Source of the DNA: Mytilus californianus
Taxonomy: Eukaryota > Mollusca > Bivalvia > Mytilida > Mytilidae
DNA: 64,000 nucleotides
Assembly: GCF_021869535.1 (NCBI RefSeq)
Contig: NW_026262581.1
Span: 75,731,955-75,795,954, forward strand
Reading direction: 5' to 3'
The notes under the pieces were generated by a model. It had not been told where the DNA came from, made no database searches, and saw only the letters and a program-made list of their open reading frames with translations. Position numbers and translations under genes: made by a program. The number at the start of each line of letters is the position of its first letter. The first letter of the stretch is position 1. This document shows, one piece after another, positions 34,691 to 47,100 of this stretch.

Positions 34691-35070
34691 TGTGACATTG
34701 TTGATATGAACAAAAGTAGTTGTTGGGTATGCGTCAAACACCTTTAGAATGCGACGGTGTTGATATTAATAAAAGTAGGTGTGGGGTATGCGTCAAACAC
34801 CTTTAGAATGTGACGTGTTGATATTGATATTAATAAAAGTAGGTGTGGGGTATGCGTCAAACACCTTAAAAATGTGACGGTGTTGATATTAATAAAAGTA
34901 TATGTGGGGTATGCGTCAAACACCTGAAGAATGGGACGGTGTTGATATTAATAAAAGTTGGTGTGGGGTATGCGTCAAACACCTGAAGAATGGGACGGTG
35001 TTGATATTAATAAAAGTAGGTGTGGGGTATGCGTCAAACACCTACAGAATGTGACGGTGTTGATATACGT
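34691..35070 (+). repeat. Tandem array, about 60-bp unit
   Basis: Seven units of 'tgatattaataaaagtaggt', 'gtggggtatgcgtcaaacac', 'cttnagaatgtgacggtgt'. The array ends exactly where a Naiad 3' end starts (35071). Single diverged units are at 33186-33235 and 35755-35800. Confidence 0.85.
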
Positions 35071-35726
35071 AAAATTGAGAATGGAAATGGGGAATGTGTC
35101 AAAGAGACAACAACCCGACCAAAGAGTAGAAAACCGCTGACGGCCACCAATGGGTCTTCAACACAGCGAAAAAATCCCACACCCGGAGGCGAGCTTCAGC
35201 TGGCCCCTTAACAAAATTGTGTACTAGTTCAGTGAAAATGGACGTCACACTAAACTCCAAAACATATAAATGAACTAAAGTTAAAAAAAAATACAAGATT
35301 AGCAAAGGCCAGAGGCTCCTGGATTGGGACAGGCGCAAAAGTGCGCCGGGTTTAAACATGTTTTGTGAAATCTCAACCCTCCCCTATACATCTAGCCAAT
35401 GTAGAATAAACAAACACACAGCAATACGCACAGTAAAACTCAGTTTAAAAGAAGTCCGAGTCCGATGTCAGAATAGGTAACAAAAGAAACTAAGCAAAAT
35501 GACAATGATACATGAATTAACAAAGGACTACTAGCAGTTACTGACATGCCAGCTCCAGACCTCAATTAAACCGATTGAAAGATTATGTCTTCATCATATG
35601 AAAGTCAAGCACAATCCCTCCCGTTAGGTGTTTAGTATCATACCATCATAAAATATATGAGAAGAAAATAACCCGTATCATGCCAACAACTGGTTTTAGA
35701 ATAAATGTGTTTATTTCCAATGCAAC
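35071..35726 (-). mobile_element. 5'-truncated Naiad copy with SECIS, reverse strand
   Basis: Complete 3' UTR in reverse, from 'ttgagaatggaaatgggg' to just past the stop region. Its 3' tip abuts the 60-bp array, in line with the reported insertion bias of Naiads for simple repeats. Confidence 0.85.
35588..35664 (-). promoter_or_regulatory. SECIS element, third copy
   Basis: Read on the minus strand: helix I arms CTTCTCATAT / ATATGATGAAG; ATGAT against TGAC; helix II GGTATGAT / ATTGTGCT (eight pairs including G-U); AA at the normal distance. The last quartet base is C instead of T; the GA core is intact. Confidence 0.75.
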
Positions 35727-37114
35727 GTGTTTAAAATACTAATAAAAGTGACGGTATTTAATACTAATAAGAGTAGATGTTGGATCTGCGTCAAAGACAG
35801 GGGCAGGAGATAAAAATAACCAAAATAAATCTAGAGGTTATCATACAGTCTTCAACAATAGACAGGTTTTTATACAATATGTTAAGTTCTAAATCGTACC
35901 AAAACTTTATAAGATTTTATTATAGATTTAACAAAAACAATCAAAGATCTTAAATCAAATATGATTGCTAGTGCTAAATCACCCCCCTAACCTGGAACAG
36001 TGGTGTAACAGTGCACCAATAGAACAATGTATAGAACAATCTGTAAACATAACATGAAAGGGAGCTAGACTCGTCAGATGAGTACTAAACACAATTTAAA
36101 AAAAACACAAAAAATAACAATTTGACAATAAAAAAACACAAATAGATATAAGAAGATGTGGTATGAGTGCCAATGAGACAACTCTCCATCCAAGTCAAAA
36201 TTTATAAAAGTAAACCATTATAGGTCAAAGTACGGTCTTCAACACGGAGCCTTGGCTCACACCGAACAGCGAGATATAAAGGTCCCCCAAAAATTACTAG
36301 TGTAAAACCATTCAAACGGGAAAACCAACGGTCTAAAATCTATATAAAATACGAGAAACGAGAAACACTTATGAACCACATCAACAAACGACAACTATAA
36401 GTTTTAAATGGATTCAATCTTAAATGGAGAGCGCTATGAACTTATAAGAATGTGATACTCAGCTAGTAATAAGTTTAATGCAGGTGCAGCCAAACTTTGG
36501 CCTTCAAATTGAATCTTTGTATTTTTAAAATAAATAATAAATGTTCAAGGTTATTTATGATTACGAAACACTTGACATCAATAAATCTCCCTAAACAAAG
36601 AATACCGTTCATTAAAATGCACGACGCAAATGCATCACAGCGATTGAGATGGGACACACCGTAAGAAGAGATCAAATTAAGGAACATCCGAGTCTAAAAA
36701 GGGGAAATTTATGATAGAAATATGGGATGGAAAAAGCCTCTTTTGTCGAAAATTTTCCTATAAAGTTCTAATTGTGAAACAGGAGTATCCAATCAAGAAA
36801 AAGGTCGGATAATCAGTGCTGTGCATATCAGATTAATGATAAGCCAGTAAATGTAAATAAATAGAAAATACCGGATTATTCAATTGTGTGTGCATTTAAA
36901 ACTCGTGTAACTGCGTTTGAATATTGAAAAAAGGATTTATCCATGCAGAAATAGACTTCTATAATACTAAAACTGCACTAAATATATCTAAAAAATGCCT
37001 TGGGAATTACGTAAATGGCGGCGAAAAACACCATTTATTTTACTTTGAATTGCGATTTCTCAAAATTCCGTGTAAAGAGTTTATCTAAGAATTAATGATA
37101 TATTATTTCTGAAA
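35727..37114. other. Intergenic, mostly dispersed-repeat remains
   Basis: 36130-36410 carries a repeat common in mussels ('agaagatgtggtatgagtgc', 'tcttcaacacggagccttgg', 'accattcaaacgggaaaacc'). 35755-35890 resembles the 60-bp unit plus a similar tail. 36420-37114 shows nothing identifiable. Confidence 0.5.
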
Positions 37115-37871
37115 TCATTTTTACATCGGATGTGACCTTGAGATGTCATACCGGTGTTATTTTGCCGCAGAAATTTCCTTGCGCTTTTGACTGATAACCG
37201 AACGTGTGCAAAATAACATTCCTTATCGCTTGTTATATATTAATTTCATCAATAAATATTCATGAAAATATTTTTTAAGAACATAGATAAATGATATGAA
37301 AATTTTTTGTCGTGAGAAATATATATATCAATAACAAAAATCATGAATACCGAAAGTTTGTGTTAACGCATGCGGAACAATATCTCGAGAACGTTTTGCA
37401 ACAAAAGCGGGAAAATATGAATGCCTACTCAAATCCAATCTATTAGAAAAACGAATTAATTTATTACAGAAGAGTGTCCACCATGCACTTGCACTGCACT
37501 GCACTGTCATTAGAATAGTAGAATAGAATGATATATAAATGGATGAAAATTTGCCTGTAGAGTTATTAAGATGATCTGCTATATATATAACTGTTATACA
37601 AATATTAATATAATATATAACAACAAACCAGAGTATACTGATAACAAATGATTATATCACTACAATATAATAATTATTACGGTGAGGTTGAATTTCCTGT
37701 CATTTATCCATCATCCACACAGGAACTTGTCTCAGAAAAAAAATACATCTATGTACCCTAACCTAACTTTCAGGTATAGAGATATGATTTTTTTTCTGAG
37801 ACAAGTGCTTGTGACCATCCACCAGAACTTGCGGTCATCCGATGTTCTGTACTTCAGTACTTTGATTGTTG
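37115..37871 (+). repeat. 0.8 kb dispersed block, copy 2
   Basis: Direct counterpart of 26491-27322, without the hairpin at 26822-26890. Ends with the hairpin 37726-37812 (ACTTGTCTCAGAAAAAAA against TTTTTTTCTGAGACAAGT). Confidence 0.8.
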
Positions 37872-37949
37872 AATGGTATGAAAATATTAGGGAGTCTTCG
37901 GATAGTTTTTTTTCATCAGAAATCAATGTAGACTAAATAGAATCGTTAA

Positions 37950-39145
37950 CAAAAATCGGCATTCCCATGGGAACCAACTCACGTTCTTGCCAACGTGATT
38001 ATTCATACAAGAAAGATTTCATACAGAAGCTTGTCAGACAGAATATAAAAAGGTAACATGATCCTTTAAGGATGTTCGCTACTCTGTTTCAAAATAACAA
38101 GCTTTTTAAAAGACTGTTATAAATTGGTAGTTTATAAATAACGGAACTCAAAAAGCAGAAAAGGGTCCGTGTCCTTGTTGTCGAGATATGAGCCATTTAA
38201 AATTTTGCGGGAAATGATTTTCTCTAGACTTTTCATACATATAACATTGGCAAATTTTCTCTTTCAAAAATATGAAAATACAACAACTATTTTATAAGAT
38301 TTTCAAATATGACTTTTTAAACTATACGTAATAAAATTATGGAAAGAAAATTTGGGGTTAGCGTGCAAAATTTTTAATGACACTACATGGGTAAAACCGG
38401 AGGATTCCGAATATCTAACAAATCTCAAAAGTGCGAACATCCTTAACTTTACGTTCCTCTAAAAAGATGAAGTCTTCTCACTAAATAGTTTTAGCTTGAT
38501 GACTATGTTGATTGTATCTATACCATCTCGATATATACACTGTACAGAGAAATTGACAAAATAGGTCGGTTGAGAACAACACATTACGACAGAAGAGATA
38601 ATTTCACCTTTCCAATTGTGATATTTCCATTATTATGTAGCTGACTATTCTGTCAGGGCTTGCAAATGAAGTATATACCTCCTGTTGATATGATATTCCA
38701 GGTCTTGCGTTTCCAATCATGATTTCTTATATAAAGGGTTGCTACATACAAGAAAGCTATTCAAGTGACACCATAATGATTTCGTCGACCGTAAAAGAAT
38801 ATCTGTTCCACATATGACCAAGAATGTGTTTCAATTGTCATAGCAACAATCCCGTCATCTTTTGTTCAATTGTGATCGATATAATCACCAAATGAGACTT
38901 GCCACCGAATTTGTTCTTACCATGAGGAACACGACATGGATTCAACTTGTGGGACAGGATCTGCTTCCCTTCTGAAGTACTAAGTATCTGAGATAACCAC
39001 CGGTTTTTTTATGGGTTAGTGTTTCTCAGTCTTTCTATGTAGAATTTCGTTTTGTTTGACTTTTCGTCGTTTTTGTTTTACTCCCACGGTTTTGTCGGTC
39101 TCGCTTTTGATTGAACCTTTGTATCTTCCGCCATTTTTTAACGGT
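37950..39145 (+). pseudogene. Heavily decayed PLE (RT C-terminal half and 3' end)
   Basis: GIPMGTN appears near 37960, followed by YKKDFIQKL (37999-38025). After a nested MITE come DEVFSLN (38465) and DRRDNFTFPIV (38590), and then a 3' end like PLE family B (38925-39130). Many stops and deletions; clearly dead. Confidence 0.7.
38067..38445. mobile_element. Tc1/mariner-type MITE with TA target site
   Basis: Ends AGGATGTTCGC (38069-38079) and GCGAACATCCT (38433-38443), each flanked by TA. Non-coding, 375 bp, inserted in the PLE relic. A TA duplication suits the Tc1/mariner group. Confidence 0.75.
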
Positions 39146-39932
39146 ACGTCACACTGCAAAATCGTTATTTTTGACGTTTTGACAGCAATAAGATATTATC
39201 TTCCAATTATTCTGACGGAATTTCTTAAACAGTAATATAAGAGAAGGAAATGTCGGTACGATTGCCAATGAGGCAATTATTAGTATTAAACAGAGTCCAA
39301 GTGATGTAGATTAAAAGAACAAATGGTAATCCTACAGCCTTCAACAATGAGTAAAACTACATAGTCAGCTATAAAAGGTCCTGACATGCCGTTGCAAAAT
39401 ATTAAACAAACAATAAGTACATCTTGCATATTTATCTGTTTACATTACAGAGAAGACTATATATGGGTTGAAGCAGATAATTATGTTGCAGTTGTATGAA
39501 TAAATGTAGATGTGGGTTGTATGTCAATGAGACAGCAACATAACGACACAAATAAACAAAAGTCATCATATAGTTTTCAACAATAAGCAGCCTGTGTCTT
39601 ATGCAATATGTAATCGCCACGAGTTTAAAAAAATAACTATTAAATAATTGCCATCATACCCAAAATATTCATCTTTTAGAATTCAATTGAATTGTTTGTC
39701 ATGCATGTATAATCAATCTGAAGACGAAATGAAAAGGCTTGTTTTACTCAAAGAATCTATCTATATCTATATATATATATACATGTACAAAAATCATCGG
39801 CATTATAATTCCCATAGATGATCATCTTTTACGTTTTGTGTTTGGTTTAATATCCACATATTCTTAATGGAAAAATAATATTCCACAGGAACTGATAAGC
39901 TTAATTTACTTTACTGAAATCTGGAAATGATC
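39146..39932. other. Intergenic, repeat remains
   Basis: 39235-39400 and 39495-39600 contain fragments of dispersed repeats ('gattgccaatgaggcaa', 'gtcaatgagacagcaaca'). A short (TA)n run is at 39763-39780. No gene seen. Confidence 0.5.
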
Positions 39933-40218
39933 TTAAGGTTGTACCTAACACTACAGGGAGATAACTCTGTAAAATCAGCTAAACGTTTTAATTACGTAAC
40001 GTTGTATTGTTAAGGAAATATTAAGCTTCTCAATTATTAAAATTAGTGTTTGTCAAACTGCTATATATCCAATGAAATTTCTCCGAGATAGTGATTGGTT
40101 CAAGTTTGTTGAAATTTTTATATTTTCTTCAAAGGGTCAAAGTAAATATTTTGTCAAAATTTTATGAAAATTAAACGAGCCAAATTAATTTTAGCCAAGG
40201 TGTTGGGTACCACCTTAA
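39933..40218. mobile_element. MITE with TTAA ends
   Basis: Ends TTAAGGTTGTACCTAACAC (39933) and, inverted, TTAAGGTGGTACCCAACACC (ending 40218), about 16 of 19 bases matching. 286 bp, non-coding. TTAA at both ends suggests a piggyBac-type target. Confidence 0.75.
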
Positions 40219-40599
40219 CGAAAATCACTGTATGTTCTGTATGTGAAAAGGTAACAAAAACAGATCTTGAAATACAGAAATTACGTGTTTTTAATATGGA
40301 AAGTATTTTTTTTTTAATATGAATCATGATTTTATAAATTTGAACTGTTAAGATAACCATCCTTGTTGGTTTTTCGTAGCATATCAATGTATCCACTTTA
40401 TTAAGTTGGATGTTTTGGTTTGTTTTTCACGATTTGTTAGGCATACCTGGTCATTTTAATCACTTACCTGCACAAATAAAATACTCTAAGATTTATACGT
40501 TTCCCTATTTGTATGTTTAGTTGTGTATTGAATATATCAAATTTCTATAAAACTTACACGCAGTTACAAATACACTTGCCGTTCTGCTTTAAAAAGAAG

Positions 40600-41189
40600 A
40601 TGAAGTTTTCTATTGCAACTATTTTGTCTGTGTTAGTTTCTTTTCTAAAGGTCGCTGGTTGTACATATAATTCCAGCACAATAGTAAAAGTAAGCGCCGA
40701 GATAGAATTTCGACTGAAAAATCTTGTGGACGCTTCATTGGAGATTTCAGCACTTGAAAATATATATAAAGAAAAAACACGACTTGTGAAGCAGGAATAT
40801 AATCCGCTCCATGTTCTCCTTAACATTGTTGGAAATATAACAGATCGACTCGACAATGTTGTCGAGATTCTGAAAAGAAATAGGGATTTTATTCAACAAA
40901 ACTATATCAATGTTACACACAATACAAATATAAATAGTTCTCAATGTTGCATCTCAAGAGATCTCCGTTTTGATGCTAGATTTAATTTAGTGGAAGAATA
41001 CAAAACGTGTTTCACGAGCGCACGTGTGTCATCTATGGATCTAGATACTTTTTATCAGAAAAACCTAGATAATTCTGCTCTTCTGTTGTGGCAATATTTC
41101 GGAGATTCAGACGGAAATTATCATCAGTATCCATGGAAACCGAGACAATCCGTCTGTTCAAGTACAAAAACAAAAGACCATAGATTTCA
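40600..41189 (+). CDS. alpha2-delta/CACHD1-like exon 1
   Basis: Residues 1-196 plus two bases. Signal peptide and VWA_N-like region with several N-glycosylation sequons (for example NSS, NIT, NVT). Donor CA|GTAAGT. Confidence 0.88.
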
Positions 41190-44100
41190 GTAAGTCAGTA
41201 TAAATAACATTAAATCAGTGTTAGCTATGTTATGTCCGCTTTCTGTTGGTTTGGGTCGAGAGGAAAGCTAAGTGTACTCTTTTATGATAGATTAATTTTC
41301 GCCCATCGAAAACGAAAACGAAAGTCGGCTTAAGGCAACGCTCATAGGTGTAATGGGTGGACAAACAAGAAGAGACTAATCAAGAATCAAGCCGGATATA
41401 TAAAAAAAGGTTCAACAAGTGCCAAACCGATATATTTGTTTTTCTTTCATTCGACTGTTTCACAGTCCTTGGTAAAGAATATGTCAACATTTAAATTAAG
41501 AGAAACAGTGAATTTTTAAAAACTTTTCATATACATTTACTTTTATCAGAGACATATATATATGTGTATATATGTCTCTGCTTTTATACAGGATATTGCA
41601 AATTTGAGATACGCCATGCTCGTAAGACCCTTCCGTTAATATCATTATAACCTTTTATTACATTTTCATAATGAAAAGGGTCAGATAAAGTGGAAAATAA
41701 CGCGTTCTCTTTTAGACCGACGTCAATAAGTAGGTACAGGTATGGGTTGTTTTCATACGATATGAAAGCATATGACGGAATAAATGAGTCGTCTTTCAGC
41801 TAATAAAAGATCAACATTTTATATGAATTGAACACTCAGTTGTACATATGACAAAGAGGAAAATCGGACTTTATCAAATAAGGTATTAAATTAATGTCAT
41901 TAATGAAGTCTGTTTTTTTAACAAGAGACAAGGATTTTATAATATGAAAAAGATGGGAAAACTAAAGGCAAAACTAAAATTGTTGAATCACAAGCAATAC
42001 AGTTGAGTAATTAGAACTTTAAAAACCAATAAAATTGAATTAAAAAAATGTGGTTTTGAAGTAGAAGTTGAAAGAATTGTACATAATGTATATACATACA
42101 ATTCTTTGGTAAAACTATAAATACCATATGTTTTTGGTAAGTTTCTGGCATCCTTTGACATACCACGGTAAAACAAAATCAAACATATTGAGTTAATGAT
42201 AACAGAGATATATAATCTGATAAATATTACATCATGTTGTGTGTTTTAATGTTGTGTTTGTATTACCTTATATTCGGTAAAAAGCTCTTAAGAGCTTATG
42301 TTTGTATTGTTATATGTGAACCGAATCAAAATAAAACTTTCGTATTAGTATTCGTATCAACTAATATTCTTGAACATCAAGACTGCATGAAGTCAGCCAT
42401 TAAACACCAAATCTCCATTTGCTTTCTCTCGTACGTATCACGCCGGGTCACTTGTCTCCATGAAAACGTTTAAGTTAACTTACCACAATATACAAGGCAT
42501 ATTTGTGTTACAGAAACAAGACTTAAAGTATCTGTGCACCGAGCTGTGGAAAAAGAAATAAAACAAAACTATCACAATATTTGCCGTTTCAGTCCCTTTT
42601 CCTCAACGGTACTTTAAACGTTTTGCCCCAAACAACATCGTTTTTGTGTGTAAATATCATTACATAGACTGCTTGATAAATGAATTAGGTATTGACAATT
42701 CACTTGGAAACTCAACATATACCCTCACGACACTTACCAAAGAGGAAATCCTGGATAATCATAGGTCTGTTCTATGTTCCTTTGGAATTTCAACCAAAGA
42801 CGAAGAACTGGATCTTCCATCACTGTATTGGATACGTAAACTACATAAGTGTCCTTACAAACAACGGTATATTGCTGGGTCTTCCAAGTGCTCCACGAAA
42901 CCTCTTTCTAAATTATTAACATCCATTTTATCAGCAATCAAAGCCGGGCTCCAAAGTTATTGTGAAACTGCCTATTCTAGAGGTGGCGTGAATCAGATGT
43001 GGATACTAAAAAATTCCAAAGATCTTTTAGAGTACATACAATCTAAGACTCTCTCATCTTGCAAAAGTATTAAAACATTTGACTTTTCCACACTTTACAC
43101 AAGTATTCCCCATTGCAAACTAAAAGACAAATTAAAAGAGTTGGTATTACTTTGTTTCATTAAAAAGAATGGCGAACGTAGATACAAGTATCTTGTCTTG
43201 GGAAGGGATAAATCCTACTTTGTAAAGAATCACTGATTCAAACAAAACATTCTCTGAAACTGACATTATCAAGATGCTTGATTTCTTGATTGACAATATA
43301 TTTGTTATGTTTGAAGGACGTGTTTTTCAACAGACTGTCGGCATTCCAATGGGAATCAATTGTGCCCCTCTGCTTGCTGACTTGTTTCTTTATTATTATG
43401 AGGCTGACTTCATACAGGAACTTCTTAGGAAGAAAGATAAGAAGTTAGCAATATCATTTAACTCTACCTTCCACTATATAGATGATGTTCTCTCACTAAA
43501 TAATACAAAATTTGGTGACTATGTTGAACGAATCTATCCCATCGAACTAGAGATAAAGGATACTACAGATACAGTTAAGTCTGCCTCATATCTTGACTTA
43601 CATCTAGAAATTGACAATGAGGGTCTGTTGAAAACAAAACTTTACGACAAAAGAGATGATTTCAGCTTCCCAATTGTGAACTTTCCATTTCTATGTAGCA
43701 ACATTCCAGCAGCACCTGCATACGGAGTATATATCTCCCAATTGATACGATATTCCCGGGCTTGTGTTTCCTATCATGATTTCCTTGATAGAGGATTGCT
43801 GCTCACAAGGAAGATATTAAACCAAGAGTTCCAAATGGTGAAGTTGAAGTCATCCCTTCGTAAATTTTACGGATGCCATCACCAGTTGGTTGACCGTTAT
43901 GGAATAACCGTTTCACAGATGATATCGGATATGTTCCTTTATGTCATAACTAAAATACCCTCCCTTTTCACGAATGTGACTTACCGAATTAGACTATTTA
44001 CCGGATTTGTAATAAGATAAGCAACATGACGGATGCCACATGTGGAGCAGGATCTGCTTACCCTTCCGGAGCACCTGAGATCACCCCCAGTTTTTGGTGG

Positions 44101-47100
44101 GGTTCATGTTGCTTAGTCTTTGGTTTTCTATGTTGTGTCATCTGTACTATTATTTGTCTGTTTGTCTTTTTATTTTTGGCCATGGCGTTGTCAGTTTGTT
44201 TTCGATCTATGAGTTTGACTGTCCCTCTGGTATCTTTCGTCCCTCTTTTTGCCAATTACAGCTTCTACTCAACAAATATCAAAGTCTTTGATTTGAACTG
44301 CTATAACACTGATATGAATGCCCCAGCAACTAGGGACATTATATGTTTACTGGTATGAGCGTCTGACCGATTTTATGTTCATGATGATCCGTCCCACATC
44401 AAGTTTTAAAGTTTTGGCAATTCCAAATTGAAGATGAAGTTTTGGATTTGATCACCCGTTTACACGTACAGTTCAATGAACATGACACTGTGATAAACAC
44501 ATTGATGTGGCTTTAACTATTTTATTTGTATGTTCATCAGTTTCTTATTTAAATTACATTGTGCATGTTTCTTAATCCCTTCTGAGTCCAGAGTGATTTT
44601 CTGATAAATTTGGCCACTCCGGACTCTACATCTAAATCTACATCTACGACATAGCTGCAAAGCTATGTCATCACTTGAAAAAGGTACTTTGACCCATCAC
44701 TCAAGTATAGATTTTAGTTTGACGTCTTCCAACATGACAAAAAAATTTGGATTTAACATTTAATAAACAATAGCTCCAAATTGTGCTCCAAATTTATGTA
44801 CAGGTGCTGGTTAAAAATTTCATCTATCTTTTGTTTTTGTTGGTTAGCCACTACAGAGAAGCTTGGTGAGTTTGGTCTTGAATTCCTCAATGCTCTTAAT
44901 CTCTAGTAGTTCGTCTGGTAGTTTATTCCAGTCTCTGATGGTCTGAGGAAAAAAGCTGTACTTGTAAATATCTTTGTTTGGCTTGATTTGTACGTATCTT
45001 TTAGTATTCGGTTGATGGAGTCTCGAAGTTCTTCTTGGTTTTAAAATGTGTGATGGAATAGGTACATGTATAGCAACCTTTTCATGGATGCCATGGCTTT
45101 ATGAAAGAGTGTTATACGTGCTATTTTTCTTCTGGTTTCTAGTGGTGTCATGTTAAAAATCAGAATCCCAAAAGGGATTTACATGTTACATGTACTATGT
45201 GAAATTTTAGGATTTTATCCAAAAAACAGTTTTTATCCCAAATTCCCAAATACGATAGTGTGAAATGGAAATTGGTAGAAATACAGAAAGATGCATGTAT
45301 TTTTTCAAATTTTAGTTTAAAGTATTTTTTATGTGATATACAATATAATAAATTTATTTGTTACCCATATTTAATTAAGTGAACTTCACGGTGAAAAAAG
45401 GTTTATAGATTTTTCCAAAAACACCCATAAACACTGAATAACATTATCATGATTATAACACTTCAATTTTTTTGTACTGATTGTACAAGACGTCCTTCTT
45501 AGAATTAAAAGAAAATGTTTTATCAATTATTCATTTGTCTATTTTCTAAGTTTATTTTTTATGTCTTGTTCCAACTAATTGTAACATGTTAAGTTTGGTG
45601 GTGCATACCTGCCAACCTCTGAAACCTTCAAAGAGGGAGATCTCCCTCTCAACTATGACAGCTGAGGGGGAGATTTTGCGCGATCGACATTTTCAAGTTG
45701 AATATATGACCTGTTTACGTATTCATCTACAAAACACCAAGTGTCAATAAATATACTTTATTTCTCCAATTTATGGTTATAATCTATACAACAAGGTGTT
45801 TTTTTTAGCCTTTTTTAATACTGTGACATAATCTCCAATTTGTTGAAGACAGTTACTATATGGTAGAAGTAGATTACCTCCGAGTCTCATAACTCATAAC
45901 ATTCCATATTTTGATTTTGAAAGTGGGAGATTTTTTACTCTATTAGATGTAACTAAAATATGGTGATGCATATTTTATGATTATTCCCATGTGTCCTTAT
46001 AGTTTAAACCCTTTAAACTTTGGTTCTTTCTATGCATTGTTATGTATATCAATCCTCGTACACAAATACATGTACACATATTCTTTATTACCTTTATAAT
46101 ACGTAACATGTAGATTTTCATGTTTCAGAGATTGGTATGTGTTCACAGCATCCCCAAAAAAGAAGAATGTTGTCATTGTTGTGGATGAGAGTGGCTCAAT
46201 GTCAATTCCTAATGGAGGATTTAAACATCCAAATACCACACTGAGAGTTGATATTGCAAAAGATGCAGCAAGAACGGTACTTGAAACCTTCAGTCCTACA
46301 GATCATGTAAGTTAGTAAATTGGGTATAAGAATGCCTTTTGAGAGACAGTATTGACAAGAAGTCATGAATTTATAGAATCCTTATACAGTAAAAACCTGA
46401 CAAAAATCTGTAAAAGGAACATATTTTTGTTTGAATTGTTTTGCATTTGTCATTTCGGGACAGTTTATAGCTTGCTATGCGGTATGATTTTGCTCATTGT
46501 TGAAGGCTTGATGGTGACTTTATTATACTTCTACTTCATTTGGTCTCTGTTGGAGTGTTGTCTCATTGGCAATCATACCCCATTCACTTATTTTTTTATT
46601 AATAATTTCTGATCAAAATTTTCTGTAAAAAGAGATTTTGATTTGTTTGTTATAATAAGTCATGAACTGAGAAATCCTTATGGTTGTCACTTTAATTTCT
46701 AGGTGATACGTTAAATTTTTATGCAACTTTCAATTATTGTTTGTAAGAAATTTTGGTGATTGTACCATATAATTTTATGTTTCATTACAGGTTGGTGTTG
46801 TAGCTTTCAGTAACGAACCAAGGAGTCCATCTGGCTGTCATGGAAGCAAAGTAGCCAGAGCTACAGTAGAGAATAAGAAAATCATTCACCAGTTTCTTGA
46901 TAGTATCAAACCAAAGAGTAAGTAGACAATATAAAGCCACATTTCTAAATAATCTGGCTGACTTATCGAAGACCACTTAGCCAAAACAAAAACAAATTTC
47001 ATGCCCTATGATAGTAGAGGAACATTCTGTTTTCTGATCTGTGCGTCATCCTTTGTTTTGTCTTTTCAATACCAGGATAGGGTTTTTGGTCTAGGTAGTT

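Larger units (their letters stand above)
41190..46128 (+). other. Intron 1 of the alpha2-delta/CACHD1-like gene
   Basis: Phase 2, 4.9 kb. Contains a short perfect-type hairpin (41547-41580, CAGAGACATATATA...), PLE family B (42600-44256) and a reversed LINE fragment (44865-45152). The remaining stretches 41200-42590, 44260-44860 and 45160-46120 hold no gene; 45604-45700 begins with 'cctgccaac', like the TIR element at 55964. Confidence 0.75.

Noticed and set aside
34691-35070. CRISPR-like array
   Set aside because: Units are adjacent and alike throughout, with no unique spacers, and the genome is animal.
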